This document shows positions 56,200-64,000 of a stretch of DNA of 64,000 bases, one piece after another. The stretch covers positions 3,053,042 to 3,117,041 of the forward strand of contig OX638375.1 in the NCBI GenBank assembly GCA_951813575.1. The letters are read 5' to 3'. The stretch comes from Candidatus Binatia bacterium. GTDB lineage: Bacteria; Desulfobacterota; Binatia; UBA9968; JAJDTQ01. The notes under the pieces were generated by a model. The model saw nothing but the letters and a program-made list of their open reading frames with translations. It was not told the origin of the DNA and searched no databases. Each line of letters starts with the position of its first letter. The first letter of the stretch is position 1. The position numbers and the translations under genes were made by a program.

Positions 56200-57313
56200 C
56201 CGCGCGCCGGGGGCGCGGGCCGTGGCGGGGATTCTCAGGCCAATCGTATGGGGCCTCCTGTTGATGGTCCTGTCCGGCTGCTCGGCGGAGTACTACCTCC
56301 GGGCCGCCTACGAGGAGGGCCGGATCCTGTGGCGCCGCAAGCCCATCACCGCCATGCTGGCGGAGGAGGGGCTCGCGCCCGACGTCCGCCGGAAGCTCGA
56401 GATGGTGCTTGATGTCCGGGACTTTGCCGCCGGCCAGCTCGGGCTCAACGTCGGCGGCAGCTACGCGGCCCATTCCTTCGTGGACCGCCCGGTGCTGCTG
56501 CACGTGCTGACAGCGGTTCCCAAGACCTCTTTCGAGCCGTACACATGGTGGTTCCCGTTCGTGGGCCGCGTCCCCTACAAGGGCTACTTCGACCCGGACG
56601 ATGCCCGCGAGGAAGCCGAATCGCTGGCGCGGAAGGGTTACGACACCAACATCCGCGCGGCCGGCGCCTTCAGCACTCTGGGCTGGTTCGACGATCCGCT
56701 GCTCGGCCGCCTCCTGAAGCTCGACCGGGTGAACCTCGCGGACGTGGTGCTGCACGAGTTGCTCCACAACACGCTGTTCGTGAAGGGCTCGGTGGCCTTC
56801 AACGAAAGTCTGGCCAACTTCGTCGGCAAGCGCGGCGCCATCGATTTCTTTGAACGACGCCGCGGCCCCGGGAGCCCCGAAGCCGAGGCCGCCCGCCGGG
56901 CGTGGCGGGAAGAGCTGGAATTCTCCGGGCTGATGATGGAGTTGACGCGGTGCCTGCGGGCGCTGTACGCGGAGGCGGTGGCCGAGGCGGACAAGCTGAG
57001 CCGCCGCGAGCAGGTGTTCGCCCGGAGCCGGCGGCAGTGGGCCGGCGCGCTGGCCGGAAGCCCGGGGCACCGGTACGCCTCCTTCAGCCGCTGGCCCCTG
57101 GACAACGCCGTGATCCTGCAGCACCTGCTATACGTCACCTACCTGGAGCGGTTCGAGGAACTCTACCGGCGGGAAGGCCGACAAGTGAGCCGGACCATCG
57201 AGGCCGTGCGCGCCGCCGGGGACGCCGGCGATCCGTTCGATGCGCTGCCCGTGACGGGCGCCGGCGGAACTTCCAAAGGGGCCGTGACCTATGGGATATG
57301 TGAGGCGCCGTGA
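56180..57313 (+). CDS. Putative lipoprotein zinc aminopeptidase
   Basis: A 377-residue protein with a lipoprotein signal ending in LLMVLSGC, so it is probably anchored to a membrane. The zinc motif HELLHNTLF (HExxH) is followed by NESLANFVGKRGA, as in a family annotated as predicted aminopeptidases. KTSFEPYTWWFPFVGRVPYKGYF is a strongly conserved stretch. The ATG lies within the end of the ABC gene (20-base overlap). Its function with the exporter is unknown. DUF983 follows, overlapping by GTGA. Confidence 0.85.
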   Translation: MRRPSTSRAPGARAVAGILRPIVWGLLLMVLSGCSAEYYLRAAYEEGRILWRRKPITAMLAEEGLAPDVRRKLEMVLDVRDFAAGQLGLNVGGSYAAHSFVDRPVLLHVLTAVPKTSFEPYTWWFPFVGRVPYKGYFDPDDAREEAESLARKGYDTNIRAAGAFSTLGWFDDPLLGRLLKLDRVNLADVVLHELLHNTLFVKGSVAFNESLANFVGKRGAIDFFERRRGPGSPEAEAARRAWREELEFSGLMMELTRCLRALYAEAVAEADKLSRREQVFARSRRQWAGALAGSPGHRYASFSRWPLDNAVILQHLLYVTYLERFEELYRREGRQVSRTIEAVRAAGDAGDPFDALPVTGAGGTSKGAVTYGICEAP

Positions 57314-57642
57314 AAAAACTGTGCGCCATCATCCGGCTCCGCTGCCCCCGCTGCGCCGCCGGCCCGATCTTCGCCCGCCTCCTGAGGATGAATCCCCGCT
57401 GCCCGGTCTGCGGCCTCGAGTTCGAGCGTGAGCAGGGCTACTTTGTCGGCGCCATGTACTTCAGCTACGCACTGGCCCTCGCGGAGGTCCTTCCCCTGAT
57501 CGTCGCCATGCTGCTGCTCGGCTTCGGCGCCGCCCCCATCTACATCGCGTGCTGCCTCGTGCTGGTGGTGTCCGCCCCATTCTTGTTCCGCTACTCCCGG
57601 GTCATCTGGATCCACCTCGACCAGGTGATCGATCCGAGGTAG
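57310..57642 (+). CDS. DUF983 family protein
   Basis: A 110-residue membrane protein. Two zinc-ribbon-like Cys pairs (LRCPRCAAGPIF and NPRCPVCGLEF) precede two hydrophobic helices (residues about 50-95), the arrangement of DUF983. Function is unknown, though relatives sit near cytochrome oxidase or lipid genes. The start is GTG overlapping the previous stop, so it belongs to the exporter operon. Confidence 0.85.
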   Translation: MKKLCAIIRLRCPRCAAGPIFARLLRMNPRCPVCGLEFEREQGYFVGAMYFSYALALAEVLPLIVAMLLLGFGAAPIYIACCLVLVVSAPFLFRYSRVIWIHLDQVIDPR

Positions 57643-57698
57643 GGAACCGCTGTCAGGAGTGACGACCCTGTGGCCGGCCACGCCATTAGCGCATCCGG

Positions 57699-58134
57699 TC
57701 AAGCACGTTCCAACCAGGCTTCTCTTGATAGCCAAAGCTCCGCGCGTCCTGTCTTGCGACTGCCTCGGCGTTTTTGTTCAGACGGTGGCAGGTAGATTTT
57801 GGCAACGAAGGGAGGGCTGTGTCTATTCAGGAAACGTTCTATCTTGTGGATACAGGAAACGAAATTTTCGGCCAGCGTTCTGTGGTTGGCGTGACCTACG
57901 ACGAGAAAGAGTCCGACACCGGCTCGCATTACGGCATTCAACTCATTCTGCCTGTAGCGGATGCGTTTGTCCTTTGAGACTACAAACCACCCGTTGCCTC
58001 CGACCTCTGGCAACCAGACGTCGTCGGGTGTGTTGTCGGGGAAATGGGCATCATGCTTTTCGACGTGAATGCCCGCATCTGACAGAATTTTTGGGAAACA
58101 ACGAGCCCAGATCACGGTCCGTGAAGAAGATCAC
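57699..58134 (-). pseudogene. Frameshifted PIN-like (DUF5615) toxin
   Basis: Beginning at a GTG two bases after the antitoxin stop, the frame reads (M)IFFTDRDLGSLFPK, the expected acidic N-terminus, and then breaks. In the next frame the sequence resumes ILSDAGIHVEKHDAHFPDN and VVSKDKRIRYRQNELNAVM, also as expected. The shift falls in a run of five A (58088-58092 on the opposite strand); one base fewer restores a protein of about 144 residues. It is either a true mutation that inactivates the toxin, a phase-variable tract, or a sequencing error. A GTG at 58115 would give a truncated form. Confidence 0.7.
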
Positions 58135-58136
58135 GT

Positions 58137-58820
58137 TCAGGCTGCCTGTTCATAGACCAAAGCATCCTTGACTTCCTGGCAATCCAGGCCGTAGTCTTTC
58201 GCGATTTCCTCCTCGGTCTCACCCGCGTTGACCCGATCAACGATGGTGGCCGTCGAGATGCCGCGACGGGCAATGACGGGACGCCCAAAGGCGAGTCGTG
58301 CGTCCAGTACGATTGTATGGCTGTCGCCGGGATACAGCCTTACCGGGATGTGTAGTTCGTCGCGTTCGATCCGTGCGAGATGATCCATCAAGATATGCTT
58401 GATCGCAATTTGCCCGGCTCTTGTCAGATTGACCCGTTCACCGTACTGGCCAAGAAACAACTCTCCTCCACCGGCGTGTAACTCTGGAGAGAGCAACAAC
58501 CTCTTCGCATTGCAGGCACGTTCTGCCACATCCATCGCTTGACGCGCCGCTACGATCGAGACCCCGTGTTTCGTTCTCAATGCCCGCAACGTGTATGCCT
58601 CAACGATGTTGTTGAAGGAGAGACGGATCGGGCCGTATTCGGGAGCAGTAATCAGCGCTTGAAAGGCAGGTCGCATCGATTTCCATGTGCGTGAATGGCC
58701 GGCGACCCACGAGCGAAGTGTCTGTGGGGGAATCCGCACGTAACGCGCCGCTTCAACCACGGTATACGCGGCGATCTCCCTGGGGTCCTTGCCCCCGTAT
58801 ATGTTACGCGCCTTCGACAT
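58137..58820 (-). CDS. DUF433 antitoxin (VapB45-like)
   Basis: A 227-residue antitoxin of the VapB45 type. An N-terminal MerR-like helix-turn-helix (TVVEAARYVRIPPQTLRSWV) is followed by a central region, with the DUF433 module at the C-terminus (GRPVIARRGISTATIVDRVNAGETEEEIAKDYG). It should bind DNA and neutralise the adjacent DUF5615 toxin. The antitoxin frame is intact even though the toxin is shifted. The region is less GC-rich than its neighbours. Confidence 0.85.
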   Translation of the reverse strand: MSKARNIYGGKDPREIAAYTVVEAARYVRIPPQTLRSWVAGHSRTWKSMRPAFQALITAPEYGPIRLSFNNIVEAYTLRALRTKHGVSIVAARQAMDVAERACNAKRLLLSPELHAGGGELFLGQYGERVNLTRAGQIAIKHILMDHLARIERDELHIPVRLYPGDSHTIVLDARLAFGRPVIARRGISTATIVDRVNAGETEEEIAKDYGLDCQEVKDALVYEQAA

Positions 58821-58970
58821 CGGTGCCTGGTTCGCCCGCCGTTTGGGTTGCGTCCTGCCCCTGCGGTCTGCTCACAGGTATAGTTGCGGGTGTATTCGGG
58901 GGACGATACCATGACAGGAACACCCCCCTCAAGTATGTCTTGTACGGGACTCCGAGGCGATGAGGGTCAA

Positions 58971-59459
58971 ATGGTCGAGCGCATGGACGACGCGTTGAGA
59001 TTCGCCGCCGACAAGATGCTGGGGCGGCTGGCCAAGTGGCTCCGGATCATCGGCCAGGATGTCATCTGCGGCCAGCATCTGTCCGGGCAGGGGCTGGCGC
59101 GGACGGCAGCCCGGGAGCGGCGGGTCATCCTGACGCGGGACCGCAAGGTCTACCGCCGGAATCGGGACCAAAGCATCTTCATCCGGGACGACCATTTCCG
59201 CGGACAGTTGAAGCAGGTGGTGGAAGAATGCGGGCTGGACCCTTTCGGAGGTCTCCTGACCCGGTGCGTCGAGTGCAACGAGCCGCTTCAGCGCGTCGCC
59301 AGGGAGCAGGTCGCCGGCACCGTGACGCCCTACGTGTACGAGACTCAGGAAGTCTTCTCGCTCTGCCCGGGCTGCCGCCGGGTGTTCTGGGCCGCCACCC
59401 ACCAGCAACTCATGGTGAAGGAACTCAAGCGCCTCGGGTTCGCCGCACCTGGAAATTGA
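58971..59459 (+). CDS. Mut7-C RNase-domain protein
   Basis: A 162-residue protein with the Mut7-C (DUF82) PIN-like RNase domain: RFAADKMLGRLAKWLRIIG and VILTRDRKVYRR carry acidic residues. A C-terminal zinc ribbon has RCVECNEPL and CPGCRRVFW. Role unknown, probably RNA-related. I use the ATG giving MVERMDDAL, with GATGAGGG upstream. Its stop overlaps a TTGACA that may start the tRNA-Asn transcript. Confidence 0.82.
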   Translation: MVERMDDALRFAADKMLGRLAKWLRIIGQDVICGQHLSGQGLARTAARERRVILTRDRKVYRRNRDQSIFIRDDHFRGQLKQVVEECGLDPFGGLLTRCVECNEPLQRVAREQVAGTVTPYVYETQEVFSLCPGCRRVFWAATHQQLMVKELKRLGFAAPGN

Positions 59460-59484
59460 CAGGGGCGTGTGTTAGGTTTAGCCA
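59456..59484 (+). promoter_or_regulatory. Possible tRNA-Asn promoter
   Basis: A consensus TTGACA overlaps the stop codon of the preceding gene; TAGCCA lies 17 bases further on. The distance to the tRNA is very short, so the -10 assignment is uncertain. Confidence 0.3.
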
Positions 59485-59489
59485 GTCGT

Positions 59490-59565
<76 letters not shown>

Positions 59566-59599
59566 TTTCTCCGGGCACCGATCCAGACACCAGTTGATA

Positions 59600-59631
59600 C
59601 AAGACCCCGAGGGTAAGCTCTCGGGGTCTTG
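59600..59631. terminator. Terminator-like hairpin after tRNA-Asn
   Basis: A perfect 12-bp stem (CAAGACCCCGAG / CTCGGGGTCTTG) with an 8-base loop separates the tRNA from the convergent GFA gene. The T run is short (TCGTTT), so it may stop transcription from both sides only partly. Confidence 0.65.
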
Positions 59632-59663
59632 TCGTTTCCGGCCTTGCGAACCGGGTTCCTCTT

Positions 59664-60095
59664 TCAGGACGGATCAGGCCAGACGAAGTCGGGGCGAAGC
59701 CCTTCATAGACCGGGCGGCCGTCGTCCGGCCTCGGGACGCCGGTGGCCGGATCGTAGAAGGCATGATAGGTGGCCGGCATGCTGTCCGGGTCAAAGCCCA
59801 TCAGGTTCGGCGCGATCGCGCGAATCCGTCCCATCTTGTCATCGAGCATGATGGGTGTGCCGCAGTCCGCACACGTGCACAGCTCCAGGGGACCATCCGG
59901 ATTCTGATCGTTGAATGGCTGGCGGTTCAGGCCGTCGGGGTTGTCGACGACGATGTCACCGTGAGTAAAAAACGCGACATGGGTCGTGGCTTGTCCCGTA
60001 ACGCGCTTGCAGACGGAGCAGTGACAGGTGTGGACGTCGATCGGATCGTTGTCCGAGCTGGTGTGTATGTGGTCGCACCCTCCAGAATAAGCCAT
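59664..60095 (-). CDS. GFA-family (glutathione-dependent formaldehyde-activating-like) protein
   Basis: A 143-residue beta-rich zinc protein. The central motif is HTCHCSVCKRVTGQ and the later one CTCADCGTPIM, both typical of the GFA fold. The first CxC pair of most members is reduced here to SGGCDHIH. Substrate binding to a thiol adduct is usual for the family, but the true reaction is not known. AAGGAGGG precedes the ATG. Confidence 0.85.
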   Translation of the reverse strand: MAYSGGCDHIHTSSDNDPIDVHTCHCSVCKRVTGQATTHVAFFTHGDIVVDNPDGLNRQPFNDQNPDGPLELCTCADCGTPIMLDDKMGRIRAIAPNLMGFDPDSMPATYHAFYDPATGVPRPDDGRPVYEGLRPDFVWPDPS

Positions 60096-60223
60096 GTTTC
60101 CCTCCTTGTGGTCTGCGCCCAACAGCGTCGCCCACGATGAGCCCCGTGGCGGGGCCTGTCCTTCGACAGCGTCGCATACTATCCCAGGCAGCGTTTCCAA
60201 TGCAACCAATTAGATGCTTGGAA

Positions 60224-60241
60224 GTGCATCAATTGATGCAC
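60224..60241. repeat. 18-base perfect palindrome
   Basis: GTGCATCAATTGATGCAC is a perfect palindrome at the end of the coding relic, possibly an operator or the edge of a lost element. A related TAGATGCTTGGAAGTGCATC stretch precedes it. Confidence 0.5.
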
Positions 60242-60547
60242 TTCGGGTGTTGTAGCGCGTTGCAACAGCCAAGGCCGGATGATGAAAGCTCGGAAGAAAC
60301 GCCTCCTTGCATACGTTTCAGGCCATCCTCGAGCAGGAGGCAGGAGATGAAGGCGACCGGGATCCAAATCCCGGTGGCGATTTCTCGGTTGTTGACCTCG
60401 CTGAAGAGATCATCGAGAATCTCGAGGCGGGTCTCAGCAGTTTCCGCGAGGTGCTTGCCGGCTTACGGCAGTCAGGCCGTTGATGCGCCTGTTGAGGGCG
60501 CGAGACCGCTTGTTCGGCCCTCCGCCGAAGTTGTTGACAAATTGCAC
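60229..60547 (-). pseudogene. Frameshifted remnant of an unknown small gene
   Basis: On the minus strand, GTG at 60547 opens QFVNNFGGGPNKRSRALN and RRINGLTAVSRQ, then a shift of one base leads into KHLAETAETRLEILDDLF and SEVNNREIATGIWIPVAFIS, ending at 60229. Third-codon positions are mostly G or C in both parts, as in real genes here. There is no ribosome binding site. The family is not recognised; a single hydrophobic segment is visible. Confidence 0.35.
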
Positions 60548-60678
60548 ACATTACGTGATTCACAAGTACCTTTCCGGACGGCTGACCGAGAACCGGTAGT
60601 AAGCGTCATCGCGCGGGTTGGCAGCAGAAGAGTCGGTAACGCCTCCTTGCCGGTTCCGTGGCCAGCCTTTCTTCCAGC

Positions 60679-62130
60679 ATGAACCCACCGGCAACAGTCC
60701 TCGTCACCGGCGCCACCGGCTACATCGGCGGCAGGCTGGCTCCGCGACTCCTCGACGAAGGCCGCCGCGTACGCGTGCTGGCCCGTAGCGCGGCGCGGGT
60801 GCGCTCGCGTTCCTGGGCGGAGCGGGTGGAGATCGTCGAGGGCGACGCGCTGGACCGCGAGACGTTGGCGCAAGCCCTGGCCGGGCTGGACTGTGCCTAC
60901 TACCTGATCCACAGCATGGGTAGCGGCTCGCGGTTCCACGAGCTGGACGTGGAGGCGGCGCGGCTGTTCGGGCGGGTGGCCAGGGAAGCGGGCGTCCGGC
61001 GAATCGTCTACCTGGGAGGGTTGGGCGACCCGAACGCAGACCTGTCGCAACACTTGCGATCCAGGCAGGACACGGGGCGGGCGCTCCGGGAGGGTGGGGT
61101 GCCGGTGACGGAGTTCAGGGCGGCGGTGATCGTGGGTTCCGGCAGCATCTCCTTCGAGATGATCCGCTACCTGGTGGAACGGCTGCCGGTGATGGTGTGT
61201 CCGCGTTGGGTCTATTCGCGGGTCCAGCCCATCGCGGTGAAGGATGTGCTGGACTATCTGGCGGCGGCGCCGGCCAACGCCGCCTGCGGCGACAAGGTCA
61301 TCGAAATCGGCGGCGACGGGGTCACCACCTACAAGGGGATGATGCTGGGCTACGCACGGGCCAGGGGCCTCAGGCGCTGGCTGGTGCCGGTGCCGGTGCT
61401 GACGCCGCGGCTGTCGTCGTACTGGGTGCACTGGATGACGCCGATCCCTTCCGGAGTCAGCGGACCCCTCATCGACGGCCTCCGGAACGAGGTTGTGGTG
61501 ACCGACCATCTGGCCCGGGAGCTGTTCCCGGCGATCTCGCCCCGGGACTACGCCGGGGCCATCGCGGAGGTGATCGAGGACCTGGAACACGGGCGCATCG
61601 AGACCGCCTGGAGCGACGCCCACGGCGGGTCCGACACGCCCGACTCCTTCTCTCGCGTGGAATCCCAGGAAGGCATGATCCTCGAACGCCGCACACGACC
61701 GGTGGACGCGCCCTCACGGGAGGTGTACCGGGTATTCACCGGCATCGGCGGCGACCGGGGATGGCTCTACGGCGACTGGATGTGGCGGATCCGGGGCATG
61801 GTGGACCGCCTGCTGGGGGGCGCGGGGCTGCGGCGGGGACGCCGCCATCCCGACGAGCTGCGCGTCGGCGACGCGCTGGATTTCTGGCGGGTGGAGGCCC
61901 TGGAGCCGGGCCGGCTGGTCCGCCTGAGGGCGGAGATGAAGCTGCCGGGCCGCGCCTGGCTCCAGTTCCGGGTGTCCGAGACCGAGGACGGGAAGACCCG
62001 GCTGGAGCAGACCGCGGCCTTCCTTCCCAAGGGCGTGGGCGGCCTGCTTTATTGGTACGGACTCTACCCGGTCCACGCCCGGATCTTCGACGGGCTGGCG
62101 CGGGAGATCGCAAGGCGCGCCGAGGCCTGA
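60679..62130 (+). CDS. NAD(P)-dependent epimerase/SDR with DUF2867 domain
   Basis: A 483-residue two-domain protein. The N-terminal Rossmann domain begins TVLVTGATGYIGGRLAPRLL and resembles atypical SDR proteins with NmrA/YbjT-like features (YYLIHSMGSG; RRIVYLGGLGDP). From about residue 325 a DUF2867 domain follows (RVFTGIGGDRGWLYGDWMW; LEQTAAFLPKGVGGLLYW), a START-like lipid-binding fold in related proteins. Such fusions are widespread, but their substrate is unknown. The RBS is weak; the frame continues upstream. Confidence 0.88.
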   Translation: MNPPATVLVTGATGYIGGRLAPRLLDEGRRVRVLARSAARVRSRSWAERVEIVEGDALDRETLAQALAGLDCAYYLIHSMGSGSRFHELDVEAARLFGRVAREAGVRRIVYLGGLGDPNADLSQHLRSRQDTGRALREGGVPVTEFRAAVIVGSGSISFEMIRYLVERLPVMVCPRWVYSRVQPIAVKDVLDYLAAAPANAACGDKVIEIGGDGVTTYKGMMLGYARARGLRRWLVPVPVLTPRLSSYWVHWMTPIPSGVSGPLIDGLRNEVVVTDHLARELFPAISPRDYAGAIAEVIEDLEHGRIETAWSDAHGGSDTPDSFSRVESQEGMILERRTRPVDAPSREVYRVFTGIGGDRGWLYGDWMWRIRGMVDRLLGGAGLRRGRRHPDELRVGDALDFWRVEALEPGRLVRLRAEMKLPGRAWLQFRVSETEDGKTRLEQTAAFLPKGVGGLLYWYGLYPVHARIFDGLAREIARRAEA

Positions 62131-62157
62131 CTGAACTCCGGATACGGGAGGTGCGAT

Positions 62158-62922
62158 ATGGCGGAAACGACAGTATTCGAACCCGGCGGATACCGGTACG
62201 TGCGGGGGCGCTTTCAGTACTCCGGGGGCGTCTCGGCGGAGCCGGGATTCGTCATCGAACGCGCCCGGTTCGCGCGCCCCGTGCCGCTTGACGAGGGGTT
62301 CCGGCGGATCGAGACGTATCTTGACGGCCTCGGCCGGCCGCCCACCGCGTTCTGTGCTTGCGAGCTGCGCTCGCCAGGGCAGTTCACGGAAGAAGGCTTC
62401 ATTGCCTTCAATCGGGTCTACGTGAGCACGCTCGAACGGTGGGGCATCTTCAAGGACGACGACAATCCCGTCGCGCGGTCAAACGTATGTCCCGAGGTGC
62501 ATCCTCCGAGCGAACCCTGCTTCCATGCATTTTCGTACACGGTACCGGCCGGGGCGGGCGATGCGGCGGGGCTCAAGAGCTTCGTGATCGCGGGTTCCGG
62601 CGAAGCGCCCGAAGGACCGGGAGGCTACGGGGACCGGATCATCCGTCTCGGCGACACCTCGCCCGACGCCATGCGGGAAAAGGCGCGGTTCGTCCTCGGA
62701 GCGCTGGAGCTTCGGATGGCGGCGTTGGGCCTGACGTGGGCGGACGCCACCACGAGCCAGGTCTACACGGTCCACGAAATCCAAGGGTTTCTCGCCGACG
62801 AGGTCGTCCGCCGGGGTGCGGCGCCGGACGGCGTCACATGGACCTACGCCCGGCCGCCGGTCCAGGGACTGGAATTCGAAATGGACGTCCGGAGCGTACC
62901 GGTGGAGCGGGTAGTCGCCTGA
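62158..62922 (+). CDS. Unrecognised protein with RidA/YjgF-like features
   Basis: A 254-residue protein whose segments ARSNVCPEVHPPSEPCFHAF and TSQVYTVHEIQGFLADE recall RidA/YjgF trimers, which deaminate reactive enamines. The similarity is suggestive only, and the N-terminal half is unfamiliar. GGAGGTG precedes the ATG. It lies between the SDR and an LLM oxidoreductase on the same strand, so it could handle an unstable oxidation product. Confidence 0.65.
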   Translation: MAETTVFEPGGYRYVRGRFQYSGGVSAEPGFVIERARFARPVPLDEGFRRIETYLDGLGRPPTAFCACELRSPGQFTEEGFIAFNRVYVSTLERWGIFKDDDNPVARSNVCPEVHPPSEPCFHAFSYTVPAGAGDAAGLKSFVIAGSGEAPEGPGGYGDRIIRLGDTSPDAMREKARFVLGALELRMAALGLTWADATTSQVYTVHEIQGFLADEVVRRGAAPDGVTWTYARPPVQGLEFEMDVRSVPVERVVA

Positions 62923-62984
62923 ATCCCAGAGGCGGTCGGCCCTGGGATGACCTGGCCGGGTGAGAGCAACGGGAGGTTTTCATC

Positions 62985-63998
62985 ATGCGTTTTGGCATCG
63001 CGTTCGGCAGCTACCCCTCGGACCTGGACCGTGCGGGGCTTTGCCGCGACTTCACGGAACGGGCGCGGGTGGCCCACGCCAGCAACTACGAGGCGCTCTT
63101 CGTGGCGCAGCACTACTCCACGGGACCGGACGCGGCCATGCTCCAATCCCTGCCGCTGCTGTCGTACTTCGCGGGCCTGACCCCCGGCATGTACCTGGGC
63201 ACGGCGATCTTCCTGTTGCCCATGCACCAGCCTCTGATGGTGGCGGAGTACACCGCCACCATCGACAACCTGTGCGACGGCAAGTTCCTGTTCGGCATCG
63301 GCCAGGGCTATCGCGACGTCGAGTTCACCTCCATGGGCGTGCCCATGCGGGAGAAGCGGCCTCGGCTGGAGGAGGGGATCGAGGTGGTGAAGCGGTTGTG
63401 GACCGAGAACGAGGTCCACCACCAGGGCAGGTTCTACCGCATCGAAGGCGTCACCATCGAACCCAAGCCGATCCGGAAACCTCGGCCGCCCATCCTGCTG
63501 GGGGCCGACACGGTGCCTACCGTCGCCCGCGTGCCGGAGGTGGCCGACCACTGGATCGCCAGCCGCCGTCACACCAAGACCTTCCTGCGCGAGGCCGTGC
63601 CCGCGTACAAGCGCGCCCTGGAGGCCCAGGGTCGGCCCTTCGAAGGCCTCTACATCTTCCGCGACCTCTGCGTCGCCGACAGCCGCAAGGAGGCCGAAGA
63701 CCGCATCCGCGAGGGCTACGAGCGGCGCTACGAACGCTACCAGCGCTGGGGCCAGCCGGGGGAGCGCTACGACCTCCCGTTCGAGCAGTTGCAGCAGGAC
63801 CGCCTGGTCCTCGGCAGTCCGGCGGAGGTGGCCGAGCAGGTGCTCTCCTACCATCAGGAGTTCGGCGCCGAGATCATGTGGTTCATGGTGGACTGGCCCG
63901 GCATGGAAGCCAGCATGACCCTGGAGACCATCCAGCGCTTCGGCGAGGAGGTCATCCCCGAGTTGAAGCGGCTCACGCCGGAGTGTCCGCTGCCGTAG
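62985..63998 (+). CDS. LLM-class flavin-dependent oxidoreductase
   Basis: A 337-residue luciferase-like monooxygenase. Conserved blocks are MRFGIAFGSYPSDLDRAG, SNYEALFVAQHYSTGPDA, GMYLGTAIFLLPMHQPLMVA, LFGIGQGYRDVEF and PPILLGADTV. GGGAGG lies upstream of the ATG. It resembles the enzyme at 19.2 kb only distantly. Together with the upstream RidA-like gene it may form a small oxidation module. The substrate is unknown. It ends two bases before the window edge. Confidence 0.9.
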   Translation: MRFGIAFGSYPSDLDRAGLCRDFTERARVAHASNYEALFVAQHYSTGPDAAMLQSLPLLSYFAGLTPGMYLGTAIFLLPMHQPLMVAEYTATIDNLCDGKFLFGIGQGYRDVEFTSMGVPMREKRPRLEEGIEVVKRLWTENEVHHQGRFYRIEGVTIEPKPIRKPRPPILLGADTVPTVARVPEVADHWIASRRHTKTFLREAVPAYKRALEAQGRPFEGLYIFRDLCVADSRKEAEDRIREGYERRYERYQRWGQPGERYDLPFEQLQQDRLVLGSPAEVAEQVLSYHQEFGAEIMWFMVDWPGMEASMTLETIQRFGEEVIPELKRLTPECPLP

Positions 63999-64000
63999 GT

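Larger units (their letters stand above)
60096..60678. other. 583-base region with a coding relic only
   Basis: I see no intact gene. The middle (60229-60547, minus strand) looks like a decayed coding sequence and is described separately. A short GTGCATCAATTGATGCAC palindrome lies at 60224-60241. Otherwise nothing recognisable precedes the SDR gene. Confidence 0.45.

Overview
This is a GC-rich bacterial window (tatAC, tilS-ftsH-folP-glmM, LOL-type lipoprotein signal, 3-gene acyl-CoA carboxylase), most likely from an uncultured Gram-negative lineage. The abundance of luciferase-like flavin monooxygenases, a Rieske oxygenase, zinc alcohol dehydrogenases, DUF1989 and maleate-isomerase-like proteins, plus palindromic GTCACCCCGG/GGCGGGTTT repeats, recalls soil or marine Deltaproteobacteria-like, Tectomicrobia or Rokubacteria genomes. 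That placement is inference only.

Layout. 1-4.7 kb (minus): DUF1989 fragment, EamA permease, fabH, fabF and a histone-deacetylase-fold enzyme. 4.7-5.9 kb: tatA/B and tatC. 5.9-9.5 kb (minus): acyl-CoA carboxylase CT, BC and BCCP genes. 9.7-15 kb: GDPD, HEAT-repeat protein, a stand-alone tiny transcript encoding an 11-residue Cys-Cys peptide, pgeF, an Asp/Glu-racemase-fold protein without the family cysteines, NUDIX, bioB and rpoZ. 15-20.3 kb: alcohol dehydrogenase, LsrF-like aldolase, a 21-bp tandem repeat, two alpha/beta hydrolases (one with Gly at the nucleophile position) and an LLM oxidoreductase. 20.3-25.2 kb: accessory island with an unrecognised protein, Fic and an AbiE toxin-antitoxin pair. 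25.2-31.3 kb: arsR-permease, YHS-like peptide, Rieske dioxygenase with a dehydrogenase, class V aminotransferase.

31.4-48.7 kb is a long plus-strand housekeeping stretch with many overlapping stop/start codons: tilS, ftsH, folP, glmM, pdxJ, nnr, tsaE, lysC, cimA, cysE, mnmA, mtaB, rnc, purM, purN. 48.7-50.3 kb holds a PIN toxin pair and an HNH-like protein that appears internally deleted. 50.4-57.6 kb: sterol-reductase-like membrane enzyme, phospholipid-methyltransferase-like enzyme, a heterodimeric ABC exporter, a lipoprotein peptidase and DUF983. 57.7-60.5 kb: DUF433 antitoxin with a frameshifted DUF5615 toxin, Mut7-C protein, tRNA-Asn, GFA protein and a coding relic. 60.7-64 kb: SDR/DUF2867 protein, a RidA-like protein and an LLM oxidoreductase.

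The most unusual items are the tiny structured transcript at 11.3 kb and a recurring promoter geometry in which the -10 box sits 6-7 nt before the ATG (bioB, hydrolase, fic, arsR), implying leaderless mRNAs. Two of these promoters carry operator-like palindromes.
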